7,871 nt of DNA from Zoogloeaceae bacterium. GTDB taxonomy: Bacteria; Pseudomonadota; Gammaproteobacteria; Burkholderiales; Rhodocyclaceae. The position numbers and the translations under genes were made by a program. Location of the stretch: assembly GCA_031273145.1 (NCBI GenBank), contig JAISSL010000071.1, positions 1 to 7,871 of the forward strand. Reading direction: 5' to 3'. The stretch's first letter is position 1. Every line of letters starts with the position of its first letter. The notes beneath the pieces are model-generated. The model saw nothing but the letters and a program-made list of their open reading frames with translations, was not told where the DNA came from and searched no databases. This document shows positions 1 to 6,284 of the stretch, in pieces.

Positions 1-511
1 CTCCCGCCAAGGCAATGGCGATCATCGCCCGCTGTTTCATCCCGCCGGAAAGCTGGAAGGGATATTCATGGAGTCTACGTTGCGGGTCTGGAATTCCCAC
101 CTGGGCAAGCAGATATTCAGCCTTTTCCTGCGCGGCCTTGCCGGTTATCCCGCGCAGGGCAAGCGCCTCGCCAATCTGCGTCCCGATGGTAAGTACGGCA
201 TTCAGGCTGGAAGCCGGTTCCTGAAAAATCATGGCAATTTCCCGCCCGCGACAAAGCCGCATGTCGGATTCCGGCAGGGCAAGCAGGTCTTTGCCGTCAA
301 GGCGTACTGCGCCGCCTGTGATGCTGATCGCGTCCGGCAAGAGGCGCATCAGAGCCAGGGCGGAGAGCGACTTGCCCGAACCGGATTCGCCGACCAAGGC
401 CAGAGTCTCTCCGGCATGGAGCGAGAAACTCACGTCCTCTACCGCAGGCAACAATGCGCCTGCCTGCCGGATGGCAAGGGAGAGCTGGCGGACTTCAAGC
501 AGGGCAGGCAT
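1..511 (-). CDS. Oligopeptide/dipeptide-type ABC transporter ATP-binding protein (N-terminal part, cut by window edge)
   Basis: This is the nucleotide-binding subunit of an ABC transporter of the peptide/nickel (OppD/DppD) type. It would hydrolyse ATP on the cytoplasmic face of the inner membrane to drive solute transport. The visible 170 residues contain a Walker A motif GESGSGKS (41-48), the Q-loop in MIFQEP (94-99) and the ABC signature LSGGMKQR (154-161). The stretch from RGREIAMIFQEP to SSLNAV is the pattern typical of the Opp/Dpp branch. The Walker B motif, H-loop and any C-terminal OppD domain lie beyond the left edge. I therefore cannot tell a single-domain protein (about 320 residues) from a fused double ATPase of the YejF/GsiA kind. 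The start ATG (511-509) has AAGAAAG seven bases upstream and lies 15 bases after the tgpA stop, so it is probably co-transcribed with tgpA. The family is sure; peptide as substrate is inferred from the family. Confidence 0.93.
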   Translation of the reverse strand, partial: MPALLEVRQLSLAIRQAGALLPAVEDVSFSLHAGETLALVGESGSGKSLSALALMRLLPDAISITGGAVRLDGKDLLALPESDMRLCRGREIAMIFQEPASSLNAVLTIGTQIGEALALRGITGKAAQEKAEYLLAQVGIPDPQRRLHEYPFQLSGGMKQRAMIAIALAG

Positions 512-526
512 GGAGAGGCTTTCTTT

Positions 527-2533
527 TCATGCGTAAGGTTCCAGTCTGGCGCGCGCTTTTTTGAGCAGGCGGATGGGAACACGCGCGTTTTCATAGCGAA
601 CCGCATACACGAGACGCGCAAGGTGGCGGAGGGTTGCGTTTAGCTTGGCGCGTTCTGGCCAGGTTGTTTTCAGGCGTTGGACGAGGGCAAGCGGCGTTTC
701 CCACTGTGGCGTTTCGATGCCGCTGCGGTTCAGTTTTTCACAGGCGGAAAGCCAGATCGCCCAGGCGGGTTCGAGGGATTTTACACGCTTACGCAAAATC
801 AGCCAGGCCAGCAGCCCCAGAGAAAGAAAACTGATACCCGCAAAGAAAAGGGCAATTTTTTTCCAGCCCGGATTGACCAAGCCGAAGCGGGAGAAATATT
901 CTCGCTGACGTTCGGCGGTATAGCCCAGTACCCAGTAATTCCAGCGATTATTGAGGGCATCCCATTGATACTGCGCCCTTTGCAGGAGGCTCAAGCCAGT
1001 CAGCGCTATGTTTATGAATTCGGGAGAATTCTCGTTTTGCTGGTCGAGGATTTCGAGCGAGGTGCGTTCGGGCGGAATGACGGAAGTTGGGTCGTAGCGT
1101 AGCCAGCCGTTTTCTGCCGTCCAGATTTCCGCCCAGGCGTGCGCGGTGGATTGGCGCACGGTCAGAACCTGGTCGACCGGATTCAATTCGCCGCCCAGAT
1201 AGCCGGTCACGACGCGGGCGGGGATGCCTGCCGCGCGCATCATGACCACGAAGGCGGAAGCGTAATGCTCGCAAAAGCCCTGCCGGGAACTGAAAAGAAA
1301 ATCATCTACCGCATGTGCGCCCAGAAGCGGGGGATTCAGGGTGTAATAAAAAGGCTCTTCCCGGAAAAAGCGCAGGATTCGGGCGGCCATCTGTTCGGGC
1401 ATCGGGTTCTCCGCCCGGAATTGTTCGGCAAGGCGCTGGCTGCGGGGATTTCTATCATCCGGCAATTGCAGGTTGCTGTTTCTCTGAAAGCTATTCAGCG
1501 TGCCCACTTCCATCCGGTATTCCGGGTAGGAGATGAATTCGAGGCGGGTTCGGGTGCTGATGGGGCGCGCGCTTAACAGGACGCCGTTCCGGTTGAAATG
1601 GATGCCGGGAATTCCCGTGAAGGATGTCGGCATTTCCAGCGGCAGAAGCCAGGAACGATAATGCGGTTCCAGAATGAGCGTGTAGGGCACGGGCGTGCCG
1701 CTTGTCTCAATGGGCGGCGTGTAGAGCGCATAATCGTTGGCAATCCAGTTTACGCCATCGTATTGGGAGAGTACCGGCCCGCGCCAGTAGAGCTGGCGGC
1801 GCGGCGGAATCGCGCCGGAAAACTGGGCGCGAAAGGCCACTTCGTCGCTCTGCGCGAGTTGGGTGATGTGACCGGGACGCATATAGCCCGCCAGTCCGGT
1901 TTGGTTGCTCTGGCCTCTTGGGATAGCCCACAGGGGCCCATCCAGTCGCGGAAAAAGCAGGTAGAGGATAAGCGCCAGCGGAATGGCTTGCAGCAACAGG
2001 TACGATGCCTGCTTCAAGGTTTGCCGTACCGGACGTTCCGGGTCGTCGTGCAGGTGGAGAAGGGCGGCAGTGACTACCAAGGCGCTGGCGAAAAGCCAGA
2101 TGCCCGCCAGAAATTCCTGGGTATAGAAATAGTGGGTCAAGAGCAGGAAATAGCCGAGCGCGACGATGACCATGATGTCGCGCCGTCCCTTTAATTCGAG
2201 CAGTTTGATGGTCATGCAGAAGGAGAGGACGGCGACGCCGGTTTCCTGAACGCCGGCATTCTGAAAGTACAACAGTCTGTAATTGAGAACGATGGCGAGG
2301 CCAACGAAGATGGCAATCGGCACTTTGATCCAGGCGCTGGTGGCGCGATAGCCGCGTTGCCAGCGCAGGAAGAAATAGAGGAGGATGCCCACGATGATGG
2401 CGATAAGCCCGTAGGGAAGATACGGAAAATGCGGCAGGACGGTGACGAGCACGACGGCCAGCAGCCAGGGGAATTCGGCATGGGGAAGATAGTCGCCGGA
2501 CGTGACGGCGCGCGTTTTGGGAAAGATATTCAC
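527..2533 (-). CDS. tgpA: TgpA-family inner-membrane transglutaminase-like protein (DUF3488 / transglutaminase core / DUF4129)
   Basis: The 668-residue protein has the full TgpA layout. An N-terminal block of hydrophobic helices (about residues 22-57, 70-88, 98-112, 118-135, 141-160 and 178-194) matches the DUF3488 membrane region. A long periplasmic segment holds the transglutaminase core, then come one membrane helix (about 558-580) and a short C-terminal tail of DUF4129 type. The catalytic triad is visible as Cys421 in SRQGFCEHYASAF, His465 in STAHAWAEIW and Asp481 in WLRYDPT. The family is essential in Pseudomonas aeruginosa, where it is named TgpA; its natural substrate is unsettled. The start is GTG at 2533, with GGAG eight bases upstream, overlapping the DUF58 stop in a GTGA junction, which implies translational coupling. 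The stop lies 15 bases before the ABC ATPase gene. No key residue is missing. Identity is confident; the exact reaction (crosslinking or peptide hydrolysis) is not shown by sequence. Confidence 0.95.
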   Translation of the reverse strand: MNIFPKTRAVTSGDYLPHAEFPWLLAVVLVTVLPHFPYLPYGLIAIIVGILLYFFLRWQRGYRATSAWIKVPIAIFVGLAIVLNYRLLYFQNAGVQETGVAVLSFCMTIKLLELKGRRDIMVIVALGYFLLLTHYFYTQEFLAGIWLFASALVVTAALLHLHDDPERPVRQTLKQASYLLLQAIPLALILYLLFPRLDGPLWAIPRGQSNQTGLAGYMRPGHITQLAQSDEVAFRAQFSGAIPPRRQLYWRGPVLSQYDGVNWIANDYALYTPPIETSGTPVPYTLILEPHYRSWLLPLEMPTSFTGIPGIHFNRNGVLLSARPISTRTRLEFISYPEYRMEVGTLNSFQRNSNLQLPDDRNPRSQRLAEQFRAENPMPEQMAARILRFFREEPFYYTLNPPLLGAHAVDDFLFSSRQGFCEHYASAFVVMMRAAGIPARVVTGYLGGELNPVDQVLTVRQSTAHAWAEIWTAENGWLRYDPTSVIPPERTSLEILDQQNENSPEFINIALTGLSLLQRAQYQWDALNNRWNYWVLGYTAERQREYFSRFGLVNPGWKKIALFFAGISFLSLGLLAWLILRKRVKSLEPAWAIWLSACEKLNRSGIETPQWETPLALVQRLKTTWPERAKLNATLRHLARLVYAVRYENARVPIRLLKKARARLEPYA

Positions 2534-3540
2534 GCGCTATGCTCCGGGAACAGGGCGAGCGCAGAAAGGCAACGATGAAAGTGCGCCGCGCCGCGCGTGG
2601 GCGGAAGGTTAAGGCCGGGGAGGGCAAGGCCGTAGTCAATGCCGTTTCGTTCCGCGTGGATGACCCAGCCGGTCAGGATGGAGAGGCGCGTTTCCATGTC
2701 GTTTTCGGGCGCTTCCGTGTGTTCCCACGCGAACCAGAATTCTTCCAACGCGCCGCCGCTGAAGCGTTTGACGAGCAGGGGTTTTTCCCCGTCGTTTCGC
2801 GCGGCGGCCTTCCAGGCGACGTGTCGTAAGGAATCCGAAGGCTGCCGTTCCCGAAACCCGGCAAAATCGTCTTCTCCGGCTTCGCCCCGGCCTGAACCGC
2901 TCTGGTCGGTTATGGCAGAGGGTTCGGGCAAGGGTGAAAAGAGGGGCTTGGGATAGACGAGGCAACGCCCGGCAAGCCAGGGCGAAGTCCAGGCATTGAA
3001 AAGTCCGAGCGGATAGCAGGTCTCAACCCGCAAGCGGGGCAGGGAAAGCCAGCCGCGTACCGAAGCGTTCAGGGCAAGCGATACGAGGGTGGTCTCATTG
3101 CCAAGATGCAGCAAGGTTTTTTCTCCTTTGGCGCATGAAAAGTTGAGCGACGGGCGCGGCTGCCCCATCGTTTCTACGCGCAGTTGAAAATGCGCGACTT
3201 CGCCGGTAAAGACCGGGGAACTTTCCTGAACGGCCAGCGTAATGCCGACCAGATTCTTGTAGGTGTGCAGCATGGTGACGAAGGCAAGGCTTGCCAGCAG
3301 AAAGACGAGGGCATACCCAAGCGCCAGCGTGTAATTGATGGCGGTCAACAGCATGGCGAATAGGGTTGCGGCATAGAGAAGCCCGGCGCGAGTAGGCAGA
3401 ATGTAAAGGGGGATGGAATGCCGCTCAAGCTCTATCAGCCCTGAATGCGGACGATTTGCGCGACGGAAAAACAGCCGTCCTGCGGGTCTTGCGGACGGCG
3501 CTTGTTCTACGGGATTCTTGCCAACGGCGAAGCCGCTCAC
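2530..3540 (-). CDS. DUF58 domain membrane protein, partner of MoxR and TgpA
   Basis: The protein has 336 residues from the chosen start. Two membrane helices lie at about 52-71 and 73-92, followed by a soluble region. The DUF58 hallmark is at about 224-247: EDDFAGFRERQPSDSLRHVAWK, close to the family pattern DF..YR..Q.GD.LR.I.WK. DUF58 proteins are regularly encoded between a MoxR ATPase and a TgpA-type transglutaminase; their biochemical role is unknown. I chose GTG at 3540 because AAGGGGA lies six bases upstream and because the extra nine codons of the longer GTG start at 3567 fall in a palindromic repeat and lack a ribosome binding site. The 3' end overlaps the tgpA start by four bases. 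Upstream is not moxR, as is usual, but a repeat-filled gap and a lipoprotein gene, so this gene probably begins a separate transcript. I saw no convincing promoter in that gap. Confidence 0.9.
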   Translation of the reverse strand: MSGFAVGKNPVEQAPSARPAGRLFFRRANRPHSGLIELERHSIPLYILPTRAGLLYAATLFAMLLTAINYTLALGYALVFLLASLAFVTMLHTYKNLVGITLAVQESSPVFTGEVAHFQLRVETMGQPRPSLNFSCAKGEKTLLHLGNETTLVSLALNASVRGWLSLPRLRVETCYPLGLFNAWTSPWLAGRCLVYPKPLFSPLPEPSAITDQSGSGRGEAGEDDFAGFRERQPSDSLRHVAWKAAARNDGEKPLLVKRFSGGALEEFWFAWEHTEAPENDMETRLSILTGWVIHAERNGIDYGLALPGLNLPPTRGAAHFHRCLSALALFPEHSA

Positions 3541-3545
3541 GTCAA

Positions 3546-3552
3546 GTCCCCT
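3546..3552 (-). promoter_or_regulatory. Ribosome binding site deciding the DUF58 GTG start
   Basis: On the minus strand AAGGGGA is followed by CTTGAC and then GTG at 3540. This six-base spacing supports GTG at 3540 over the upstream GTG at 3567. The last bases of the site overlap the edge of the 48-bp tandem repeat. Confidence 0.6.
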
Positions 3553-3646
3553 TTTGCGTCTCCCCACCCGTCATTTTCGCGCAGGCGGGAATCCAGTGCT
3601 TTTGCGTCTCCCCACCCGTCATTCCCGCGAAGGCGGGAATCCAGTA
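3551..3646. repeat. 48-bp direct tandem duplication (two units, each with a palindromic repeat)
   Basis: Units 3551-3598 and 3599-3646 both begin CTTTTGCGTCTCCCCACCCG and match at 44 of 48 positions. Each contains one 28-bp palindromic element: 3569-3596, whose left stem arm has degenerated from TTCCC to TTTTC, and 3617-3644, which is intact. The duplication abuts the ribosome binding site of the DUF58 gene, so the second unit is likely a recent copy made in front of that gene. Confidence 0.9.
3617..3644 (+). repeat. REP-like 28-bp palindromic repeat, intact copy
   Basis: It reads CGTCATTCCCGC, then a short loop, then GCGGGAATCCAG. The arms ATTCCCGC and GCGGGAAT pair, while the flanks CGTC and CCAG give the element an orientation. 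The same element occurs in the same orientation at 3569-3596 (damaged stem) and 6229-6256, and in the opposite orientation at 3709-3736, 3757-3779 and 6035-6062. Confidence 0.88.
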
Positions 3647-3708
3647 AGAACATAGGGTTTTCGCATGAAGGGAATGATGTGCCGCTGTGCCATGTCGACG
3701 TGAAGATA

Positions 3709-3736
3709 CTGGATTCCCGCCTATGCGGGAATGACG
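3709..3736 (-). repeat. REP-like 28-bp palindromic repeat, opposite orientation
   Basis: CTGGATTCCCGC, loop CTAT, GCGGGAATGACG. This is the reverse complement of the copies at 3569-3596 and 3617-3644, so the cluster has a head-to-head arrangement like the composite REP clusters of enterobacteria. Confidence 0.88.
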
Positions 3737-3756
3737 AGGGGTAGGTTCCCGCTTTC

Positions 3757-3779
3757 TTCCCGCCTTCACGGGAATGACG
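3757..3779 (-). repeat. REP-like palindromic repeat, partial copy
   Basis: TTCCCG, a CCTTCA loop, CGGGAATGACG. The stem TTCCCG/CGGGAA is intact but the left flank (CTGGA in full copies) is replaced by other sequence. It lies 20 bases from the preceding copy, in the same orientation. Confidence 0.75.
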
Positions 3780-3812
3780 GGGAATTACGAGCGAGGGCTT
3801 GCGGGCGGCAAG

Positions 3813-3841
3813 TAAAACAGGCGCAAAATTGTACGCGCCTG
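3813..3841 (-). terminator. Rho-independent-type terminator after the lipoprotein gene
   Basis: Read on the minus strand, a perfect 7-bp GC-rich stem CAGGCGC/GCGCCTG with a 10-base loop is followed by TTTTA. It starts 18 bases after the stop codon of the lipoprotein gene, in the position and orientation of an intrinsic terminator. The U-run is short (four), so termination may be partial. Confidence 0.65.
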
Positions 3842-3859
3842 AACCGAAAATGACTTCCA

Positions 3860-4930
3860 TCATGGCTTTTTCTCAGTGAGAAGCTCTTTGAAATCCGGCA
3901 CAGTTTCCCGCGCCCCTTTTTCAATGGTTCTAAGAAAGTTGGAAAGCATCTCAGGAAAATCTAAGTACGAACCCACACTCGGGCATAATTTGAAAGAAGA
4001 AGCGAACCCATTCCAGATACGGGAAGGCGATTTTTTTTGTTCCCACGGCGCAGTGTTTGCCTGGAACCCGACATATTCCGCAACGGCTTCTCCCGTATTC
4101 CGCTCCATCAGCGTGATCTTGCCACGCGCAACCCAATGGGCGCGGTCTTCAAGGGTGGAAATGTCCTCAATCGAAAGCGCATATCTGGCGCTGGGCGCAT
4201 CAACCGGAAGATCAAAAACATTCGATTCTGACATGTATTGTTCATACTCCTTCAGGATACCCGCCTCAGACCAACCTTCATCACGCAATGCCTTTATTTG
4301 CAGGGAATCCTTGAGTACCCGTTTACGCAGTCCGGCCTGCTCCCAGAAAGCCTTGGTGTTGCGTTGGAAAGTTTTTCCCTTGCCATCCTCAAAGAAAAAT
4401 TTTCGCTTTAATGCTACGGATGGTCTCTTATTCGCCGCCCACCACCATACTTCCCCCAGTGCCTCGCCGTTATCCCAGGGAATAGCGTATCCGTACTGGA
4501 TTTCCCTGTAGCCGCCTTCCTTCGGAGCCGACTTCAGCAACGGCAGAAGCGCATTTCCCCGGTTGTTGAGAACCAGAATGCCTTCGTTCAGATCAATGCC
4601 GGACTTGACGAAAAGCCGCTCGTCTTTCTCACAGGCGGTTTTCAGATAGTCGCGTACTTTGGGAGCCAGAGCTTCGACGGATTCCCGATTCTTCCGCTCA
4701 CGCTCTTCATTTATCATTGTAGTTATCTCTATTGGCCACGTTACAATCGCCCAGGCAAAAGCCACGGGTAGCATGACTACTAATGCTGGGGTTCCAAAGA
4801 GTATCGCTTCTGCGGGAATATAATCTGAGTTGTTTTTGTTAAAGGCGCAACCGCTCAGGTTCACGGCGAGCAGCGCCACAACAAGCCACTTCCGGCAGGG
4901 CGGGAAAAAATCCGTAAGGGCGCGTTTCAT
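3860..4930 (-). CDS. Predicted lipoprotein of unknown function
   Basis: I do not recognise the family of this 356-residue protein. Residues 1-28 form a lipoprotein signal peptide: positive start (MKR), a second charged patch at RK, hydrophobic core WLVVALLAVNL and lipobox LSGC with Cys28 as the predicted lipidated residue. A second hydrophobic stretch at about 42-68 could span or lie on the membrane, then a charged segment NEERERKNRES follows. The rest looks soluble, with mixed alpha/beta character and aromatic-rich patches such as EVWWWAANKRP (160-170). The start ATG at 4930 is 12 bases after the moxR stop, with a weak AAGAAGA site, so it is likely co-transcribed with moxR. A terminator-like hairpin follows it. 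Sampled 60-base blocks run 38-60 % GC, against 53-67 % in tgpA, so it may be a later arrival in the locus. An envelope role linked to MoxR is only inferred from position. Confidence 0.85.
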   Translation of the reverse strand: MKRALTDFFPPCRKWLVVALLAVNLSGCAFNKNNSDYIPAEAILFGTPALVVMLPVAFAWAIVTWPIEITTMINEERERKNRESVEALAPKVRDYLKTACEKDERLFVKSGIDLNEGILVLNNRGNALLPLLKSAPKEGGYREIQYGYAIPWDNGEALGEVWWWAANKRPSVALKRKFFFEDGKGKTFQRNTKAFWEQAGLRKRVLKDSLQIKALRDEGWSEAGILKEYEQYMSESNVFDLPVDAPSARYALSIEDISTLEDRAHWVARGKITLMERNTGEAVAEYVGFQANTAPWEQKKSPSRIWNGFASSFKLCPSVGSYLDFPEMLSNFLRTIEKGARETVPDFKELLTEKKP

Positions 4931-4942
4931 GTTTGTCTTCTT

Positions 4943-5860
4943 TTATGGAATCGGGATGCCGCGCAGCATGGCTTCGATGTCTTCGGGACGGGCGGATTCG
5001 TCGTTCTGGCGCAGCCGCAGACGATGGCAGGCCACGCTGGGCAGGATGGCCTGAATGTCGTCGGGCAGCACGGCCTTGCGTCCGTCCAGATAGGCAAAGG
5101 CGCGGGCAATGGCAAGCAAGGAAAGTCCGGCGCGGGGCGAGAGACCATGCCGGAAGTGGCTATTCTGCCGGGAAGCGGACAGAATCGCCTGAATGTAATC
5201 CAGAAGCGCCGGGGCGACGAAAACCGTCTGCGCCGTCTGCTGATGGCGAAAAATATCTTCGGCGGAACACATGGCCTTCAAGGTTCCGAGGCGGTTTTGC
5301 GAATTGTCCGCCGTGAGCAGGGCGCGTTCGGCTTCAACATCAGGATAGCCCAGGGCAAGGCGCATGGCAAAGCGGTCGAGTTGCGATTCGGGCAGGGGAA
5401 AGGTGCCGATATGGTGCGCCGGGTTCTGGGTTGCAATCACGAAAAAAGGTTGGGGCAGGGCGCGGGTTTCCCCGTCGCTCGTGACTTGCAGTTCTTCCAT
5501 CGCTTCCAAAAGGGCGCTTTGCGTCTTGGGCGTGGCGCGGTTGATCTCATCCACCAGCAGAACCTGAGAAAAAATCGGCCCCGGCAGAAAGCGGAACGCC
5601 CCGCCCTGCCGCTCATAGACGGAAACGCCAAGGATGTCGGCAGGCAAAAGGTCGTTGGTGCACTGGATGCGGGAAAAGGAAAGCCCGGAAAGAGAGGCTA
5701 AAGCGCGCGCCAGCGTGGTTTTGCCAAGGCCGGGCAGGTCTTCGATCAGAAGATGCCCTTTCGCCAGAAAAGCAGCCAACGCCAGAGTGATTTCGCGCCG
5801 CTTGCCGAAAATCACGGTTTCAGCCCGGTCAATCAGGTTTTGCAAGGGATAGGAGGCCAT
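4943..5860 (-). CDS. MoxR-family AAA+ ATPase
   Basis: A 305-residue cytoplasmic ATPase of the MoxR group, thought to act as a chaperone-like remodeler for partner proteins encoded nearby. Motifs appear in order: Walker A DLPGLGKTT (41-49), Walker B LLVDEIN (101-107), sensor 1 VIATQNP (141-147), the arginine-finger region LPESQLDRF (156-164) and sensor 2 SPRAG (241-245). These are the MoxR-specific forms, and a C-terminal helical lid domain follows. The start is uncertain. I chose ATG at 5860 because the family homology begins there (NLIDRAETVIFGK), although it lacks a clear ribosome binding site. An in-frame ATG at 5926 would add 22 residues rich in Cys, Tyr and Phe that look unlike the family. 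It heads the leftward gene cluster; the lipoprotein gene follows 12 bases downstream, in place of the usual DUF58 gene. Confidence 0.94.
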   Translation of the reverse strand: MASYPLQNLIDRAETVIFGKRREITLALAAFLAKGHLLIEDLPGLGKTTLARALASLSGLSFSRIQCTNDLLPADILGVSVYERQGGAFRFLPGPIFSQVLLVDEINRATPKTQSALLEAMEELQVTSDGETRALPQPFFVIATQNPAHHIGTFPLPESQLDRFAMRLALGYPDVEAERALLTADNSQNRLGTLKAMCSAEDIFRHQQTAQTVFVAPALLDYIQAILSASRQNSHFRHGLSPRAGLSLLAIARAFAYLDGRKAVLPDDIQAILPSVACHRLRLRQNDESARPEDIEAMLRGIPIP

Positions 5861-5905
5861 GAGGAACGATTCAGGTTGCAAATATCCAGAATGGTAACAG
5901 AAGCG

Positions 5906-5932
5906 GCAGAAAGATGTACGGTACATGTCTGC
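5906..5932. promoter_or_regulatory. Interrupted palindrome in the moxR leader (possible operator or RNA hairpin)
   Basis: GCAGA-aag-ATGTAC-g-GTACAT-g-TCTGC: two pairs of complementary arms (5 + 6 bp) around a single central base, with uneven inner gaps of three and one bases. It lies 46-72 bases upstream of the chosen moxR start. It could bind a dimeric regulator or fold in the moxR mRNA leader. Function is inference only. Confidence 0.4.
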
Positions 5933-5991
5933 GGGATTGCAGGGGCAGTTCTATATGCCTGTCCTAAGTTGAAGTAATACTTTAAGTTTAT

Positions 5992-6020
5992 ATTATAACT
6001 ATTTGTTCTACATGATTTTA
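5992..6020 (-). promoter_or_regulatory. Candidate promoter for moxR
   Basis: On the minus strand a perfect TATAAT (5997-5992) lies in a very AT-rich stretch, about 130 bases upstream of the moxR start. The sequence 16-17 bases upstream of it (AAAATC or TAAAAT) is a poor match to TTGACA, so strength and exact position are uncertain. Confidence 0.35.
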
Positions 6021-6034
6021 TATGGATGTTCTTG

Positions 6035-6062
6035 CTTGATTCCCGCCTACGCGGGAATGACG
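6035..6062 (-). repeat. REP-like 28-bp palindromic repeat
   Basis: CTTGATTCCCGC, loop CTAC, GCGGGAATGACG. It differs from the copy at 3709-3736 by one base in the left flank (CTTGA for CTGGA) and in the loop. The stem is perfect. Confidence 0.87.
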
Positions 6063-6198
6063 GAGTGGTTGCTGTTTCATCATTTTCTGACTGCAACAAG
6101 TCTTGATATGCCCTTGCAGACGGCATCCGCCGCCCCTACGGGCAATCCAGAATCCTTGCCATTTGCAGGACACCCTCGCCCTCTGAAATACCTTGTAG

Positions 6199-6217
6199 GG
6201 GCGGCAAGCTGCCGCCC
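6199..6217. repeat. Perfect hairpin, 8-bp stem, left inner
   Basis: GGGCGGCA, loop AGC, TGCCGCCC. It mirrors the hairpin at 6266-6284 in stem length, loop size and position within the composite inverted repeat, yet the stem sequence differs. This suggests that pairing rather than sequence is conserved. Confidence 0.75.
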
Positions 6218-6228
6218 GCAAAACCACT

Positions 6229-6256
6229 CGTCATTCCCGCGTAGGCGGGAATCCAG
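6229..6256 (+). repeat. REP-like 28-bp palindromic repeat at the centre of the composite element
   Basis: CGTCATTCCCGC, loop GTAG, GCGGGAATCCAG, with a perfect stem. It has the same orientation as the copies at 3569-3596 and 3617-3644. It sits between the two 8-bp-stem hairpins near the symmetry centre of the 237-bp inverted repeat. Confidence 0.88.
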
Positions 6257-6265
6257 ACCTGTAAC

Positions 6266-6284
6266 GGGACGCAGGTTGCGTCCC
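6266..6284. repeat. Perfect hairpin, 8-bp stem, right inner
   Basis: GGGACGCA, loop GGT, TGCGTCCC, followed directly by CTACGAGG of the right inner arm. It is the counterpart of the left hairpin at 6199-6217. Confidence 0.75.

Larger units (their letters stand above)
3541..3859. other. Repeat-rich intergenic region between lipoprotein gene and DUF58 gene
   Basis: This 319-base stretch holds no credible gene; the short reading frames crossing it are translations of palindromic repeats. From left to right it contains the DUF58 ribosome binding site (3546-3552), a 48-bp tandem duplication carrying two palindromic repeats in one orientation (3551-3646), a 62-base non-repeat spacer, two repeats in the other orientation (3709-3736 and 3757-3779) and a terminator-like hairpin reading leftward (3813-3841). 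A promoter for DUF58 would be expected here but none is clear. Confidence 0.85.

Noticed and set aside
68..643. A 191-codon plus-strand frame opposite the ABC ATPase
   Set aside because: The minus strand shows Walker A, Q-loop and ABC signature in order over the same bases; the plus frame shows no recognisable feature.
1707..2639. A 310-codon minus-strand frame overlapping tgpA
   Set aside because: Arg/Ala/Ser/His-rich out-of-frame translation, fully covered by the well-supported tgpA and DUF58 frames.
3551..3779. CRISPR array
   Set aside because: The repeats are palindromic, face both ways and lack evenly sized unique spacers; they fit a REP-like cluster.
3413..3863. Short frames in both directions encoding repeated peptides such as SFPRRRESS and SRLCGNDE
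   Set aside because: These peptides are translations of the REP-like palindromes and recur wherever the repeat occurs; there is no ribosome binding site or family.
5861..5926. N-terminal extension of MoxR starting at ATG 5926
   Set aside because: The extra 22 residues are unlike the family N-terminus and the ATG lies inside a palindrome without a ribosome binding site. It is kept as an alternative rather than the main call.
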